From Acanthopleura granulata (lineage: Eukaryota; Mollusca; Polyplacophora; Chitonida; Chitonidae), in assembly GCA_016165875.1 (NCBI GenBank), contig JABBOT010000011.1, forward strand, positions 13,747,908 to 13,811,907: a stretch of 64,000 bases of DNA, read 5' to 3'. Under the pieces are notes generated by a model that saw only the letters and a list, made by a program, of their open reading frames with translations, was not told the origin of the DNA and did not search any database. A program made the translations under genes and the position numbers. Shown here piece by piece: positions 53,801 to 64,000 of this stretch; the stretch's first letter is position 1; each line of letters begins with the position of its first letter.

Positions 53801-56800
53801 TACTTCAGTAATTAACCAAAACAGGTAAGTTGTATCAAATAAAAACTGGGATAAGGTTATTCACCAAAAGTGAATAGTGAACTATAAAATATCAACAATT
53901 TCAACCAAAATGCAAGCCAAAGTGTTCAGCTCAAAACAAAAGGTGTTAAAAAGCCAGATTATAAGACATTTCCCTCCCTCTGAGAAGAAATGGGATTGTC
54001 CACTGACCTAGGCGCACATATTTCAGATGTGGGCCGACAGAAATTCAATGGACCTGACCACTTCAACACTTGGGTGGTATAGGAAGTTTCTTAGTGACTT
54101 GGCTCAGTGTTAATGGGGAAGATTAGTGGGTTACCTTTGTTGTTACCATGGCTATTAGTTTTGCTCTTTTTGACCTCACCAAGGTCAAGGTCATCAGGTA
54201 CAGGACTATGAGCAGGACTGGAGGCAGGACTGGAAGCTGCACTGGATGATCCCACTGAGGGAGAAGATGGCCGCCACACTGGGAAGTCCTTTGGTAAGGG
54301 ACCTGAAATAAGGAATTAGCATAAATGGAATACACTGTTAGTGTTTAATGCCTCGTTGGTTGTATTTCAGCTACATCTTGGAGAGAACATGTTAAAACCA
54401 TGCAAGATTCGCACTTGATGTCATTGTTTCAGCACTGCAATAGCTTCTCGACCATAACACAAAAATCATGTAATCCGTCATGTTTATAGGAAATGTGGAC
54501 GGTCCCAGTAGATTTTTTTTTGCCCTGTGACAGACATATTTACATGATCAGAAAGCTTTGAAAAGCAGACAGCTCACAAGAGTATTAAGATCAGCCAAAA
54601 AAAAGAAGGGGGAATTCTCAGTTTTGTTTCTATTCCAATTTGGAACTTACCGTTGCCTTGCCACAAAATACATTATAAAAGTTATGCCAATCAATGTAGC
54701 AAGTATTACATGCAAGAGAACTGGCTCCAAAACGAAATGCCTTGATTCACTCACCTGGTTTTCTCTTGCGTGGCCCTGGAGACTGAGGCATTCGCTCCGT
54801 AGTTTTCTTCTGTTTGATTGGCTGACCCAAAAAAGGGTCATCTGCTTCATCGATCATAATGTTCTAAGAACAGAAGGTAGACCAATTTTCATTAAAAGTA
54901 TATCAACAACTGCTTTTAAAACTTACTGCAGCAAAATCCTGATTACACGGGATGTAATTCATGTAAGTTGACATGAAATAAAACCTGAAAGAAGAGCCTG
55001 TCGAGTACTGGCATGGTGCAAGACTAAACTCCTAAAATTTTTATTAAAGGTCATTCATTGGTAAACAAAATTAGACTTAAAATCTATTAACAAAACTTAA
55101 GCCAAACATTCCATGCAAAGCGCGTGTACAGTAATACACTTGTGCACGAATTTTTATGCACTACTTGCAAAATCTTTTACAAGAATTCCACCGAACTCGA
55201 ATTACTAGTTCAGCAGAGTAAAGTGCCAAAATTTGATTGACTAGTCACTTGATTGGTGTTTTACACCACGCTTAAGAAAATTTCATTTATTCGACGACAG
55301 CCATCGTTACTGTGAGAGGAAATCGAGCAGGGTACTGTGGAAACCCATGACCAGTTGCAGGCTGTTGGCAGATCTTCCCACATATGACTGGAGAGCAAGC
55401 CAGTGTGCGGGATATGAAAGTGTCCAGAAGTATTAAAAAATGTTTCATTACACAGCGAATTAGAAAATCTGAAAAGGCAGATAGCCATCAGCATGCTGAT
55501 AGAAATGTTTTTCAATGGGCTTACCTTATTAACTTTAAATGGGTTACCAAACATGTGCTGCCTAACAGGGGCCGTCTCCAATTCTCGTAATGGTTGTGGC
55601 ATTCTTTTGAGATATTCTTGGTAGTTCCCCATCTGTTGCACAGGTATACTGTGGAGGTGATCTAAGGGAAAAACAAACACCGTCATGACACCGTGTTGAC
55701 ATTTAAACTAAAATACTGACTTGTTTTTCTCCAATTCTAGACTATGATTATTGACACTCAGATGATCGCTCTAAAAGCAATGATATAAAAGACAAGTGGG
55801 TTAGCGGGACAATCTGTAATGCATCAGTAGAATTTTCATAATACCCAGTCAGCCCAATAAGTCAGTTTATGGTACATTAATTATAGGTGCATGTAGACAC
55901 AATACAATTTTCTGGTATATCAACAGAACCATGCTTCTATCACAAATATTGCACATTTCATACATCTTGGGAGAGCCCACCTCACGGTACAGAGCCATTC
56001 TGTGAAGTTTTCATAATATGCAGCATCTCTACATCACATGTGGAAAAGTCTGTCAGTAACTTGCCAAAGGTTAGTGGTTTACCCTGGGAACTCACTGCTG
56101 TTCTTCAGCATCACGTTAAACAACAATAAAATACATGTAAATAAGTCAACAAAAGTATACACCATGAAAAAGGTGTTTGTTAGACAGGGTTTAATGTGGT
56201 CTTCATCTTTTATATCTGTTATAGGGACCTTCTATACGCTCACATATTTCTAGTGCTGCCTCACTGCAATGTGAAAGACACCCTACCATGTACTTGGCCT
56301 ATTTCTCTTGTGGGATTCACCTGGGCTCTGTCTGGTTTCCTCCCAACATAATGACGGCTGCTGTTGTGTAAGTGAAATAGTCTTGTGTGCTGCATAAAAC
56401 CCCAGTCCAGTAAATAAATAAATACATGTTCCTCTTATATTGGTCTCACCTTCATCGACAAGCTTGGTGTTGGTTGTTGTTGTCTGGAGGAAGTTCGCCC
56501 TCATCCTGGCAATCTGATCCAGCAGAATGCTGCGAGGAATGTCGTAAGGGTTTCTGTTGTTGAAAACAGAGCATAACAACATAATGTTGCAAGTTTTTCT
56601 GATAACACAGACGACACTAGAATTTAATGTTACAAGTGTTTCTGGCAATGAAGACCATATAACAATAGTAATGCCACAAGGAATGTCAAAAGGGTTTTGG
56701 TACAGAACTTAAAAGATTATTATTATTATTAATATTACTGCATATATTTTAGAAAACCGAAGGGCTATGTTGCAGTACTACACTGTAAGAGATACATCTA

Positions 56801-59800
56801 CTATGTAGATCAAATTTCACCTCAAAGATGTCAACAGAGGTGAAATCTGTCCCACTGACTTGTAGACTTGAACTGACACCATATCCTGTCTAACAATTTT
56901 TTAGATTCTAGTCATGTGGTATAAACTGTATGAAGTAAAAGTTTGCCATATTTTCATATCCCGATGCATTACAAAAAGTAGCACCAAGTGAACACAGAAG
57001 TACTGCTGATTGTCTAGTATCAAAAATAGGGAGTCCTGGCTAAGTTGCCTCTGAGCTACTATTCTGGGATTCTTCAACCTTTTCACACAGTGGCAAGATG
57101 TTCACTTGACCATATTCAGGGGTCATTATTCAGAGCGGAGTGATAAAACTGTACAGTTTTTTTCTTACGTCCCCAACATTTGCTTATAGAAGCGTTGTAG
57201 TTTTGTCTGCAAAATCACATTAATATGTTACATAAATTACAATGAACATTGCTCTCTGAGATGTGAAAAGGTTGAAGAAATGAGGTACCTCAGATTCAAC
57301 TTAGTGTGGACTCGCCTATCTCTTACACTAGCCAATCAACAGATCCTGTAGTCAAGGGTGACCAAGGCTGGAGGCTTCAGCCCAGAAAGTCAATCTCCTT
57401 GTCAGCCAAGCAGTGCCGATATTTGTATGCATTCATTACAGGTGGGTAACCAATCTCATTAAAAATCAGATCCTTAGTTCTGAGTGCACTATGCCACAGC
57501 CAATCTGACACTGGGACATTGTTTATCATCCTCTAAGGAATTCTGGGAGCCCTTCGAGAATATGTAATGTTTACCCAAGCAGCCTGCTTGTATTATAACT
57601 GCTCGGTCAGTGCATGAATTGTGTCTTTTCCACTGTAAACCCCGACAAAAACGCCTTTGTAACTTTGCGCATACGCTGGCGTTTATCACGATTAACACCA
57701 GCCGGTCTCATCGCCATGTTTACGCTGAGATCAGAAATCTCTGGTCTGTCAGAGCGATAATCGGCCATGTCTGGAGTTCCTGCCTGAGATCAAGAAGCAG
57801 CCCACGGATTGGTTAATTCAATGAACCCACAGCGCAGCGGCCACACCACCTGATTTTATTGAGACTGATGGATAACATACCTGTAATACTGTGGATGAAC
57901 CGACTTGTCTTCCACTCCCAACAGGAAACTGTTGAACTCAGTGAGTTCCTGTTTCAGATTAGCCATACTGCCTCCTGCGTTCTGCAGCATTTGGTTAAAA
58001 TCCTTTCTCTGAAGGATAGAGGTTTTGCTCCTGAAACACATAACCCAGGGTCATATAAATACACAAACTTCTTGTGTAAACTTTTGTTTACTGGTTTTTT
58101 TTTTTCCTTTTTTTTTGGAAATGAGGCAACCCTAACTTTATTTTGTCTTGTATGGGCAAGCTGATACTAGAATATCAAAAATTGGAATAAAAATATAACA
58201 GAAAATCCATCTTTTTTAAATTTTCTTCGATTGTGATGTGTTTATGATTTTGATGTTTTCCATGATTTTCCAAGGCTTTTTCCAGTCAGGAGAGCCCACA
58301 TTTCTCCCAAACTCAGATTTTATACCTTCCTCCTATGAAGTTGAAAACAAGATCTGTTCTGCCCTTAAAACAACAATTTAAATTGGTGTGTCCTAAACCA
58401 GAGATGCGCTAGGTGTAAATGCTTAGACCTCCCACCCCTTTTTTTTTCATATAATTATGGGGGATATCATATATATACTTGGTAGTTGAGATCTGTTCAT
58501 AGGGAAACACTCTTACTCAAGCACAACTGCCTTGGCGTAAAATCTAGTAAACATTGGACCCAATTTTGTGACCGCTACATTACAACACAAAATGTAATGA
58601 CACATATTCATTACATTACACTACCTTACACAAAATGTAATGATACATATTGTAATAGGAGAGAGGTCTCCATGCATTTGCCAATAAAGGAGTGATCTGA
58701 AAACCCATCTACACCGGTTTTCCTACCTAGGCTTTTGTCTATTCAGAATTTTCCCAGGGTGTCAGTGCAATGAAAATTTTTTTTTTTTGTCTGATTTGAC
58801 ATGGAATGAGAGATTATTTACCTTGACACAACTTTAATTCCTTCATACGCAGGAACCTTCTGACCCACAGATGCCACCAGTCTGTCCATTTCAATCTTGG
58901 CCTGGTAGGAAAATAAGAAGAATGTACAAATTTCTTCTACCCAAACTAAAACCAGAATCCTGTTGAAAAATTATTTAATACAGAACTAAACAGTGAACTT
59001 CTGAAATAAATTCATGTGAATAAATAATAAACAGGAATGTGACTTTGTCAGGTGAACAATTTCACACTTCTGCAAATCATATTTGTAGACAGTTTTCACC
59101 ACACAGGTAATCAGTGTCACCTTTGTCATAATTTTTCATCACTAGTATATAACAAGGCCAAATATAATATAACAAAGCCGGATAATCGTTACAAACAATG
59201 CCTGCACAAACTCACCTGGTTTTTTAACTTCTTGAGATATGAAATGACGCTGTAACTTAGACAGTTATCCATGTTCTCCGGAATGAGATTGGGCGCTCCC
59301 ATCGCATTCAATGCTCTACGTAATGGCTGAAAACACATTGGCATACATGAATTCAGTTTATCCAGTGTAATTTGTTTTTGCAGAGTAATGACCCAGGTGC
59401 CTCTGACCAAAATCACCGCTGTGAGTTCGAGCCCAGCTCATGTAGGCCACCTCTCCAGTCGTACATGCATGGGAAGGTCTGCCAAGCATCCTGCAGATGG
59501 ATGTAGATTTCCCCTAGGCTCCAATCGGTTTCCTCCCTGACCCACCCTAATGCCAGCCGCCATTGTAAAAAGTGAACTATTCTCGAGTATGGTGTAAAAC
59601 ACCAATCAAATAAAATAATAAATAAATAATTTACTCACGTCAGCATGATCAATCACAAAGCACATAACCAGTCTATGTAACCGTTTTAAAAATACATTCC
59701 CTTCACTCTATATTTAATCATTCCTGAATATAACTGAAATAGGGCACTCGTAAACGGGCACTACATACACTTGCAGCAAGTTGTTGGCTTGCTACCCCTA

Positions 59801-62800
59801 CTGGAGCAGCAAGTGAAGATGTAAAGGTCATGACGCCCTGGTCATAAGGAACATCTGTCATGTTTGTGGAAAGCATAAGTTGCTGAGAAGATATGGCCTG
59901 GAGAACTTGACGTAGACAAGGGAACAGAGAGAGAAATGGACAGACTTTTAGGTGGAGGTCATGACCTTTAGACATAAATAACCTTGGGTCAAGGTCAAGG
60001 CACACCCTCCAGACCTAAGAAATATTAGTGTAAACCATAAGCTTCTGTAAATTTATCGTTTTTAAATTATGGCCAGAACCAAAATTTTAATGAAAAGTGC
60101 TATGGTGACCTTGACCTTGAGCTAATGACCTTGGCTCAAGGTCATGACACACCCTCCTGGCATAAGGACCATTTGTGTAAAGTATAAGCCTATACAAAGT
60201 TGTCATTAAAAAGTTATGACCCAGAATAGGCAGTGAAGATTTTGTGCTATGGTGACCTTGGGATAATGACCTTGCGTCAAGTCCCACTCTCTTTATTAGT
60301 CTGGTACAATGGGCCTTCAGCCAAACGCTAAAACCATCCTTAAAAATATGTTAGTTGGGCATAACCAGACAGACCTCTCAAATGGAGCCCTACTCCTAAA
60401 TTTTTATTGGTATACTGAGAAGTTTTTTTTTATATTTTCCTCACCATGTGAATTGTTTTAAATAAGTTTTTCAAGGATGGCCTAAGCCTTACTATACCCT
60501 GATATGCATTTATTTGAAACACACTTCTGAAACTGGAATTGCTACAGTCGTAACTACCAGGACTAGTGGTTACAGTTAACAACTCACCCCAGAGTAGTAG
60601 ACAGGCATGGTCTTCAGGTAGTTCCCAAACTGCTGGGTCCACTTGGCATTAGGCTTTGACTTGTGAACTTTGAACAAATCATCTGTGGGCAAATGACAAA
60701 ACTTGAAGAACTGATTCATAAATTTATCCACCACTATGACTGACATATGTGACAGTGTAAACAGTACTGCATGTGCTGAACCGTGTGATGTGAGAGATGC
60801 CTGTACATTGTCTGTGAATGTGTAACACAGCAACGTGAACTGCACTATTACTCCTGCAGGAGTAAGAAAAATAACTACTCTGATGTCCTTCTGATTGTCC
60901 CTTTGTGTTGTGATGCTGATGCTTCATGGCACCCTGGGGAGAATTAGTGCATTATAACCCAGGTCTGTGCATGTCCAAATATACTTTGACTTTCTGACAT
61001 ACTTTACATAACGCTCTGTGACGAATAATTGTATTTCAGGAAATACAAATCAATAACACTGGACAATATCATATTGTTCACTTCCATACATGTATGTTAA
61101 ACTGCACTGATTTGCCCAACTGTGCCAGGAAACAACACCATACGCAGCACAGACGGGCATCATGTTAATGTCACCACATCTTAACTCCCTTAATGGCAAC
61201 ATGGTAACAATGGCTTTATGGGTGAACAATGTGGATGCCTTGGTAGAACTGAGCAACAAGCATTGCTGTTCAGAAGTGTCGTCTTGTGGAAGGCGAGTCC
61301 ACGTGGCCAGAGTCCAGTCGCCACTTGAACATCATGCCGAAGAATTCACAGACATGACTTCCCACCCTGTTACATTATACTACCAGTGGGGCCACAAGTC
61401 CTGTGTCCTTGCTCTAACCTCTCAGTGCTGAGCGCAAGTGAAGCAGCAACAAGTACCGTTTTTAAAGCCTTTGGTATGACCTCACCCTGGATTGATCCCA
61501 GATCTCCCTACTCCGAGGCAGACACTCTAACCACTAGGCCACCAAGGCGTTCCAGACCTGTGTGTCAAGTAGTTTACAGAGGCACATGTGCAAGTGCACC
61601 ACCAAGCAGACCAATGGTTCAAACTGGCAAGCCAATAGTTCACCACCAGCATGCTTGTAGTAAACTTCAAGTGTTCCACATTGATGGGTTTAACATTCAT
61701 CATGTGAGGGAATACACACTCACCTACACATGTAGTTACCGACACCTGTAAGAAGTAGATAAGTTTTTCAGCTCCTCCTTTCCTCAATGACTGATTTGTC
61801 CTTCATCATGCGAGTGAAAATACCTATACATATAGTTGGCAATAAGTGCACTTGCTTGGTGCTTAGTACTGAGAGGTTGCAGCAAGGAAACAGGACTGGT
61901 CAGCCCAGGTGTCAGTATAAATATGACTGCATGGGATGTCATGTCTGGTGTCTTTGGCTTGATGCTCCAGTGATGGTAGCACTTTGGCATCGACTCGCCC
62001 TGACACAAGAAAAAAGTATATATACATTGTACAGACTCATTGTTGTTTACGACCTTAAACCCATACATACATACCAACAGCTGCAATAAAATTCATTTCT
62101 CAGCTCATCCATTCCACCCTGACTGGTTTAGCATTCATCATGTGAGGGAATATGTGTGCAATTACTGAACACTGTAATAAGTAGGCAAGTTTTTTTCTCT
62201 GTTCATCCATTCCACGGGCCCACCCCAGGCAAACCGATTGGGGGCTAGTGGCTGGCTACTGGGTTACATATACCACTACCAAAATTAGAATCAGCCACAG
62301 CTAAGTGTAATTTACAGATGAGAAGTGTGTCAGCTTTTACACTGCAAAAACTCAGCACTGTATAGTGAAACTGTGTGAAAGCTATCATACAGCAAAACAG
62401 TGTGGCAGCTACAAATGTACAGTGCAGCCAAACCGTGTGGCAGTTATTGGGCAGCTGGACAGTGTGGCAGTTATTTTACAGCCGAAATGTGTGACAGACA
62501 TGGTACAACTAAACTGGCTGGTAATCACTGTACACAAGAACTAAGTGACAGCTATTGTACAACTGTACTGTCTGGCAAACCACTGTACACCAAATTTGCA
62601 TTTGAGTGCTATTTTACAGCTAAATTATGTGACAGCCATTGTGCAACTGCACTATGTGAAAATCACGGTACACCAGAATTGCATGACAGCTATTTTACAG
62701 CTGAATACTGTGACAGCTATTGTACAATTGGACTGTGTGACAGCTTTGTACAACTGGACTGTGTGACAGCTATTGCACAGCTGGACTGTGTGACAGTTAT

Positions 62801-64000
62801 TGTACAGCTGAACTCTGTGACGGCTACCTTCATGGCAAAGAAAACAAAAAGAAACAAAAAAACACAACAACGTATACATGTGTGTTAATACAGCCTGAGA
62901 AAAATCCCACAAATGATTTCAAATTTTAGTTTTCAAACCAGTGCTCTCACTTGCCATGTCTCACTTTGTACCCTTGTCCAATCACAGTGCTGCCTGTGGT
63001 GATGACAGGGGTGCACCAGATATGGGCAGGATCACTCCTCTGGTTGCCATGACGACGCTACAGTCGCAAGACGCCACAGTTGGAAGAAAAAGAAAGCAGA
63101 GCGTCATTTTTTGACATCAAGGAAAAAAATTAGAAAGGTTCAGGAGTAAATTCATGGGAGATAACCAGGTTGAAAAACAAACATGTATACTGAGGTGAAA
63201 CAGACCAACCTGGGGCCAAAATCACCAAGCACCTGTGTAGCGTTATGTGCATGTTATCGCCATGACAACCAGCACTGTAGGCATTACGTCGCTACGGTAC
63301 TTACATGTACGTGTTTGAAACACGAACAGGAGTTTGTGAATCCAGCCCCATTTCCTGGGATATCTTTTCTTCAGTTCAACTTCCGACAAGTGGATGTATT
63401 TAACGTAAATTAAGCAGTTAAGCAGGCAACTTAGAACGCATGTTCAAATATTCCAGTACCTATGCATCATAAATACAAGTGCAGCATCAAATAAAATGTT
63501 CCTAGGCAATGGAACTTTTAGGTCAAAGAAAATTTGGAAGATAAACAAAGATGTTTTTAAGATATTTTTTTAAAGGCCTTTTAAAATGCCAATTGACCAT
63601 TTTATGTGGATAGACTGTTTTTTTTAAGTTTAGAGCAGGCTGTAATTTTTGGCCAAAATAGCAAGGTTTGCCCATAGTACGCTAACATCTATGCAATCTT
63701 AAAAAAGTGCTGAGGGGATAAGAAGTTAATAAATAATAATTATGAAAGAGGTGGGTTTATTGATTGAGTTTAATTATCCAGCATTGTCATTGGAATAAAC
63801 AGAGGAGATGAACTGAAGAAATGATACCCCCCAAAAATGTAAAAAGTTTTCTCCAAGAGCACTGTTGCTCATAACTCACCTAGCAGAGGTAGAAGGGCAG
63901 GGTAGTTGTAAGGCAGTACAAACAAGTTGACACACATCAGGTTACTACTGGCTTTGAGATAACCAAATGGATGACCAATATCACTGTACTTCGCGCTGTT
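50808..64000 (-). CDS. INTS6: Integrator complex subunit 6, C-terminal 523 residues (5' part outside window)
   Basis: Exons: 63880-64000 (left-open), 60588-60682, 59216-59326, 58822-58901, 57881-58030, 56450-56553, 55525-55661, 54755-54863, 54135-54302, 52305-52544 and 50808-51064. Phases match at every junction, total 1572 bases. Integrator is the nuclear RNA polymerase II-associated complex that cleaves snRNA and nascent mRNA; INTS6 helps recruit PP2A. Matches in order are GHPFGYLKASSNLMCVNLFV, DDLFKVHKSKP, YLKTMPVYY, MGAPNLIPENM, LSYSVISYLKKL, NPYDIPRSILLDQIARMR, QQMGNYQEYLKRMP, FGNPFKVNK and MIDEADDPF. A Ser/Pro-rich variable linker follows. The last exon holds the conserved C-terminal domain (REASRFKKRALIQMLEQFE) shared with INTS6L, SAGE1 and CT45. 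The N-terminal VWA domain and about 350 residues lie to the right. The final 35 residues (SAEGVNSATISAVISATNSA) look lineage-specific. Confidence 0.95.
51205..51670. repeat. 33-bp minisatellite in the last INTS6 intron
   Basis: About 14 units of CATACGTTCTAACCCCCTC, ATTCCCATTCTCAT; one unit near 51360 is shortened. Because 33 is a multiple of three, both strands stay open (203 codons minus, 181 plus), spelling a monotonous 11-residue repeat. A weaker, longer-period decay (ACCCACTCTACTCC, CTGATCAG) continues to about 51910. Confidence 0.95.
51940..52280. repeat. TGACCTTGA-type dispersed repeat, copy 1
   Basis: Two imperfect units with CAATGACCTTGAAAAGG, GTCAAGGTCAAGG, GTGGCATAAGTTTGGTGAAC and TTGGTGAAACCGTTCAAG, ending in a CCCCTTGGCCATTATTCGC stretch. 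I recall this type as common in molluscan genomes. It overlaps the intron next to the exon at 52305. Confidence 0.55.
52735..53230. mobile_element. MITE-like inverted-repeat element, copy 5, split by a SINE
   Basis: Left end ATAAATGACATAAAGTTTC at about 52740 and right end TTTAGGTCATTTACAGTAAA at about 53210-53229. The core AACAGAACTCTCAGAATC lies near 53161. The SINE at 52797-53064 interrupts it. Another core fragment (TTTGTTTGGAGGCTAGGATG) follows at about 53273. Confidence 0.75.
52797..53064 (-). mobile_element. SINE family 1, full-length, nested in the MITE
   Basis: Intact reversed element from tail (TTTATTTATTTATTTGATCG) to head (CCACTGAGCCACGGAGGCCC). It is flanked by TTTTGAAAAG on the left and TTTTGGAAAAG on the right, a probable target-site duplication. 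It is one of the best-preserved copies and so probably recent. Confidence 0.9.
53330..54134 (-). other. INTS6 intron, nothing recognised
   Basis: Remaining part of the intron between the exons at 54135-54302 and 52305-52544. AT-rich with no recurrent repeat or exon-like frame seen. Confidence 0.5.
55240..55402 (-). mobile_element. SINE family 1, head-truncated
   Basis: Reversed copy: CACTTGATTGGTGTTTTACA, CAGCCATCGTTACTGTGAG, GAAACCCATGACCAGTTGC and CAGATCTTCCCACATATG. It lies in an INTS6 intron 120 bp downstream of an exon. Confidence 0.8.
56037..56130 (+). mobile_element. Very degraded SINE family 1 fragment
   Basis: GTGGAAAAGTCTGTCAGTAA, CTTGCCAAAGG and GGTTTACCCTGGGA follow the body order at low identity, then AACAATAAAATAC. 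Confidence 0.4.
56308..56430 (+). mobile_element. SINE family 1, 3' half
   Basis: CTGGGCTCTGTCTGGTTTCC, CATAATGACGGCTGCTG and tail AGTAAATAAATAAATAC. It ends 20 bp from the INTS6 exon at 56450-56553, on its donor side. Confidence 0.8.
56554..57880 (-). other. INTS6 intron with a rejected exon-like segment
   Basis: AT-rich. A segment at about 57168-57212 has an acceptor and a GTAAG donor but the wrong phase (see rejected items). No recurrent repeat recognised. Confidence 0.5.
59378..59628 (+). mobile_element. SINE family 1, head partly missing
   Basis: GAGTAATGACCCAGGTGCC, B-box-like GAGTTCGAGCCCAGC, body GGTCTGCCAAGCATCC and CTAATGCCAGCCGCC, tail AATAAATAAATAA. The B box here (GTTCGAGCC) is the closest to the tRNA consensus of all copies. 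Confidence 0.85.
59900..60290. repeat. TGACCTTGA-type dispersed repeat, copy 2 (tandem)
   Basis: At least two units of about 140 bp with ATGGTGACCTTGACCTTGAG, CAAGGTCATGACACACCC, CCTGGCATAAGGACC and AAGTTATGACCCAG. It has many AGGTCA half-sites, including TCAAGGTCA. It lies in the intron between the INTS6 exons at 60588 and 59216. Confidence 0.65.
61425..61552 (-). mobile_element. SINE family 2, tRNA-like head
   Basis: On the minus strand: TTGGTGGCCTAGTGGTTAGA (A-box-like), GTGTCTGCCTCGGAGTAGG, GATCTGGGATCAATCC (B-box-like) and GGTCATACCAAAGGC. This is the clearest tRNA-like head in the window. It is not a functional tRNA: no acceptor-stem pairing was found. Confidence 0.7.
61680..62215. repeat. 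Triplicated ~100-bp repeat around a SINE family 2 body
   Basis: GGTTTAACATTCATCATGTG with AAGAAGTAGATAAGTTTTTC at about 61688-61790, CTTCATCATGCGAGTG at 61801, and GGTTTAGCATTCATCATGTG with AATAAGTAGGCAAGTTTTTT at 62120-62200. It brackets the family 2 body at 61860-62085. Confidence 0.6.
61860..62085 (+). mobile_element. SINE family 2, body and tail
   Basis: GACTGGTCAGCCCAGGTGTC, AGTATAAATATGACTGCATG, GGTGTCTTTGGCTTGATGC, TCCAGTGATGGTAGCAC and ACCCATACATACATACC match 43790-43985. The head is missing here; the head at 61425-61552 is on the other strand. Confidence 0.7.
62330..62830. repeat. 27-bp degenerate minisatellite
   Basis: Units such as CTGTGTGACAGCTATTGTAC, AACTGGA repeat with variation about 18 times. 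Period 27 keeps a 162-codon plus-strand frame open (9-residue repeat CDSY-type), which is a by-product of the repeat and not a gene. Confidence 0.85.

Larger units (their letters stand above)
60683..63879 (-). other. Large INTS6 intron holding several repeats
   Basis: 3.2 kb between the exons at 63880 and 60588-60682. It contains SINE family 2 pieces, a triplicated sequence of about 100 bp and a 27-bp minisatellite, listed separately. Nothing gene-like was recognised in 62840-63879. Confidence 0.6.

Noticed and set aside
54558..54971. 137-codon plus-strand ORF
   Set aside because: It lies antisense over a well-supported INTS6 exon (54755-54863) and has no domain.
57168..57212. Exon-like segment in an INTS6 intron (TTTTGCAG acceptor, GTAAG donor)
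   Set aside because: It would join in phase 2 but leave phase 1, breaking the frame, and its translation does not resemble INTS6. Direct joining of 57881 to 56553 gives QYYR-NPYDIPR, which matches the family exactly.
61480..61552. Functional tRNA gene
   Set aside because: A and B boxes are tRNA-like, but no cloverleaf with a paired acceptor stem could be drawn; it is a SINE head.
62400..62888. 162-codon Cys-rich ORF resembling a secreted repeat protein
   Set aside because: It follows the 27-bp minisatellite, lacks a signal peptide, and lies inside an INTS6 intron.

Overview
This is nuclear DNA of an animal. Genes are split by introns with GT–AG borders, intergenic and intronic DNA is AT-rich, and the window is full of tRNA-derived SINEs, small inverted-repeat elements and tandem arrays. 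SINE bodies, TGACCTTGACC-type repeats and divergent orthologues suggest a lophotrochozoan (mollusc- or brachiopod-like) genome. That placement is inference from pattern memory; no database search was possible.

Layout, left to right. (1) 494-2340 (+): last three coding exons of a Rac/Mig-2/RhoG-type small GTPase. (2) 10716-13484 (-): complete four-exon homeobox gene with a divergent PRD-class-like homeodomain, a TATA box and an apparent GC–AG intron. (3) 15560-19830: four-copy higher-order repeat, each copy ending in an array of roughly 85-bp subrepeats with inverted GATA-type motifs. (4) 23106-24695 (+): intronless ORF for an ankyrin-repeat protein resembling ANKRD34. (5) 27730-36807 (-): complete 11-exon RNASEH2B (325 aa). 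(6) 38914-45140 (+): complete five-exon RPP38 (403 aa), head to head with RNASEH2B. (7) 50808-64000 (-): last 11 coding exons (523 aa) of INTS6, which continues past the right edge and converges on RPP38.

RNASEH2B, RPP38 and INTS6 are housekeeping nucleic-acid-processing genes: a subunit of RNase H2, a subunit of RNase P/MRP, and a subunit of the Integrator snRNA/mRNA 3'-end complex. RNASEH2B and INTS6 are also near neighbours on human chromosome 13q14, so this looks like an old linkage. The most likely start of the RNASEH2B transcript lies next to RPP38, suggesting a shared bidirectional promoter. The homeobox and ankyrin genes are separated by the higher-order repeat and long gene-poor DNA.

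All exon models were built by hand from splice sites, reading phase and remembered family similarity. Phases close perfectly for every multi-exon gene (1677, 978 and 1212 coding bases for the three complete ones; 1572 in frame for INTS6). Repeat boundaries are approximate unless stated otherwise.
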